This document shows positions 32,210 to 32,481 of a DNA stretch of 32,481 nt, one piece after another. The stretch is from Alistipes sp. GTDB taxonomy: Bacteria; Bacteroidota; Bacteroidia; Bacteroidales; Rikenellaceae. The notes beneath the pieces are model-generated. The model searched no databases. It was not told where the DNA came from and saw nothing but the letters and a program-made list of their open reading frames with translations. The position numbers were made by a program, and so were the translations under genes. How positions within the stretch are numbered: position 1 is the stretch's first letter; each line of letters opens with the position of its first letter. The DNA is taken from contig JAGCLL010000137.1 of assembly GCA_017647025.1 (NCBI GenBank), positions 1-32,481 on the forward strand. The letters run 5' to 3'.

Positions 32210-32481
32210 ATGGCAGATTTCAAAAAGATAAATATTCGCAACAAACGCGCTACTTTCGATTACGAAATACTCGAGGAGTATATCGCAGGCATCGTATTGG
32301 TGGGCACCGAGATTAAGTCCATACGTCTCGGCAAGGCCTCGATGGTCGATTGCTATTGCTACTTCGAGAAAGGCGAGTTGTGGATACGAGGTGTAAATAT
32401 CTCGGAGTATGCGTGGGGTACTTGCAACAACCCTATTCCAAAGCGTGACCGCAAACTCCTGCTCAACCGCAAGGAACTGAA
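32210..32481 (+). CDS. smpB: SsrA-binding protein SmpB, 5' part (continues beyond window)
   Basis: Partner of tmRNA in trans-translation, which rescues stalled ribosomes; cytoplasmic. Ninety codons are present from the ATG at 32210 and the frame is still open at the window edge; full SmpB is about 150 residues. Family motifs are clear: [20 protein letters not shown], then [19 protein letters not shown] (the conserved G-T-E-I-K-S), [10 protein letters not shown] and [14 protein letters not shown]. It has its own -7 element 17 bases upstream and a heptamer repeat before that. Confidence 0.95.
   Translation, partial: MADFKKINIRNKRATFDYEILEEYIAGIVLVGTEIKSIRLGKASMVDCYCYFEKGELWIRGVNISEYAWGTCNNPIPKRDRKLLLNRKEL

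Overview
The window looks like a chromosomal segment of a gut-type Bacteroidales bacterium. Rikenellaceae/Alistipes is my best guess, from gene content and the heavy use of TCG, TTG and GAG codons; this is inference. Bacteroidota-specific signs are promoters of the TTTG / TAnnTTTG type, weak ribosome binding sites, and families such as Omp28, a DUF6029-like barrel and a DUF4270-like lipoprotein beside a half-length glycogen synthase-like gene. The window is dense and almost entirely chromosomal core. I see no rRNA, tRNA, CRISPR array, phage or transposase gene.

Layout. 1-6350 (+): 3' part of alaS, gpmI, a secreted GH39-like glycosidase and lysA, closed by a bidirectional terminator. 6399-8080 (-): tcdA then a D-2-hydroxyacid dehydrogenase. 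8199-8723 (-): ferritin with its own promoter and terminator. 8893-12249 (-): an envelope operon of a TlpA-like thioredoxin, a predicted outer-membrane barrel and an Omp28-like lipoprotein, preceded at 12359-15436 by a 1025-residue lipoprotein of unknown function. 15661-18466 (-): prmA then dsbD. 18555-21869 (-): two FKBP-like lipoproteins, one with an extraordinary tyrosine/asparagine-rich insertion, followed by rlmI. 21937-22530 (-): ruvA, divergent from a small Cys-rich membrane protein (+). 22653-26504 (+): that protein, uppP, truB, queA and the glycogen synthase-like gene. 26488-31709 (+): DUF4270-like lipoprotein, topA and a secreted C1B peptidase. 31710-32209: a 500-base non-coding stretch with a terminator, a 124-base inverted-repeat element and a heptamer tract. 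From 32210 (+): 5' part of smpB.

How the genes work together. Much of the window is housekeeping: translation and RNA modification (alaS, tcdA, prmA, rlmI, truB, queA, smpB), DNA topology and recombination (topA, ruvA), glycolysis, lysine/peptidoglycan precursor supply (lysA, uppP) and iron storage. The minus-strand block 8893-17607 has an envelope thiol-redox theme: DsbD, a TlpA-like thioredoxin and a CGYC-containing Omp28-like lipoprotein lie around an outer-membrane barrel and a cysteine-containing giant lipoprotein.

The least ordinary signals are (i) a family of 7-base tandem repeats at four intergenic sites, at two of which the repeat supplies the upstream gene's stop codon; (ii) the large inverted-repeat element before smpB; (iii) the Tyr/Asn-rich insertion in the FKBP-like lipoprotein; and (iv) the half-length, motif-poor glycogen synthase homologue translationally overlapping a DUF4270-like lipoprotein.
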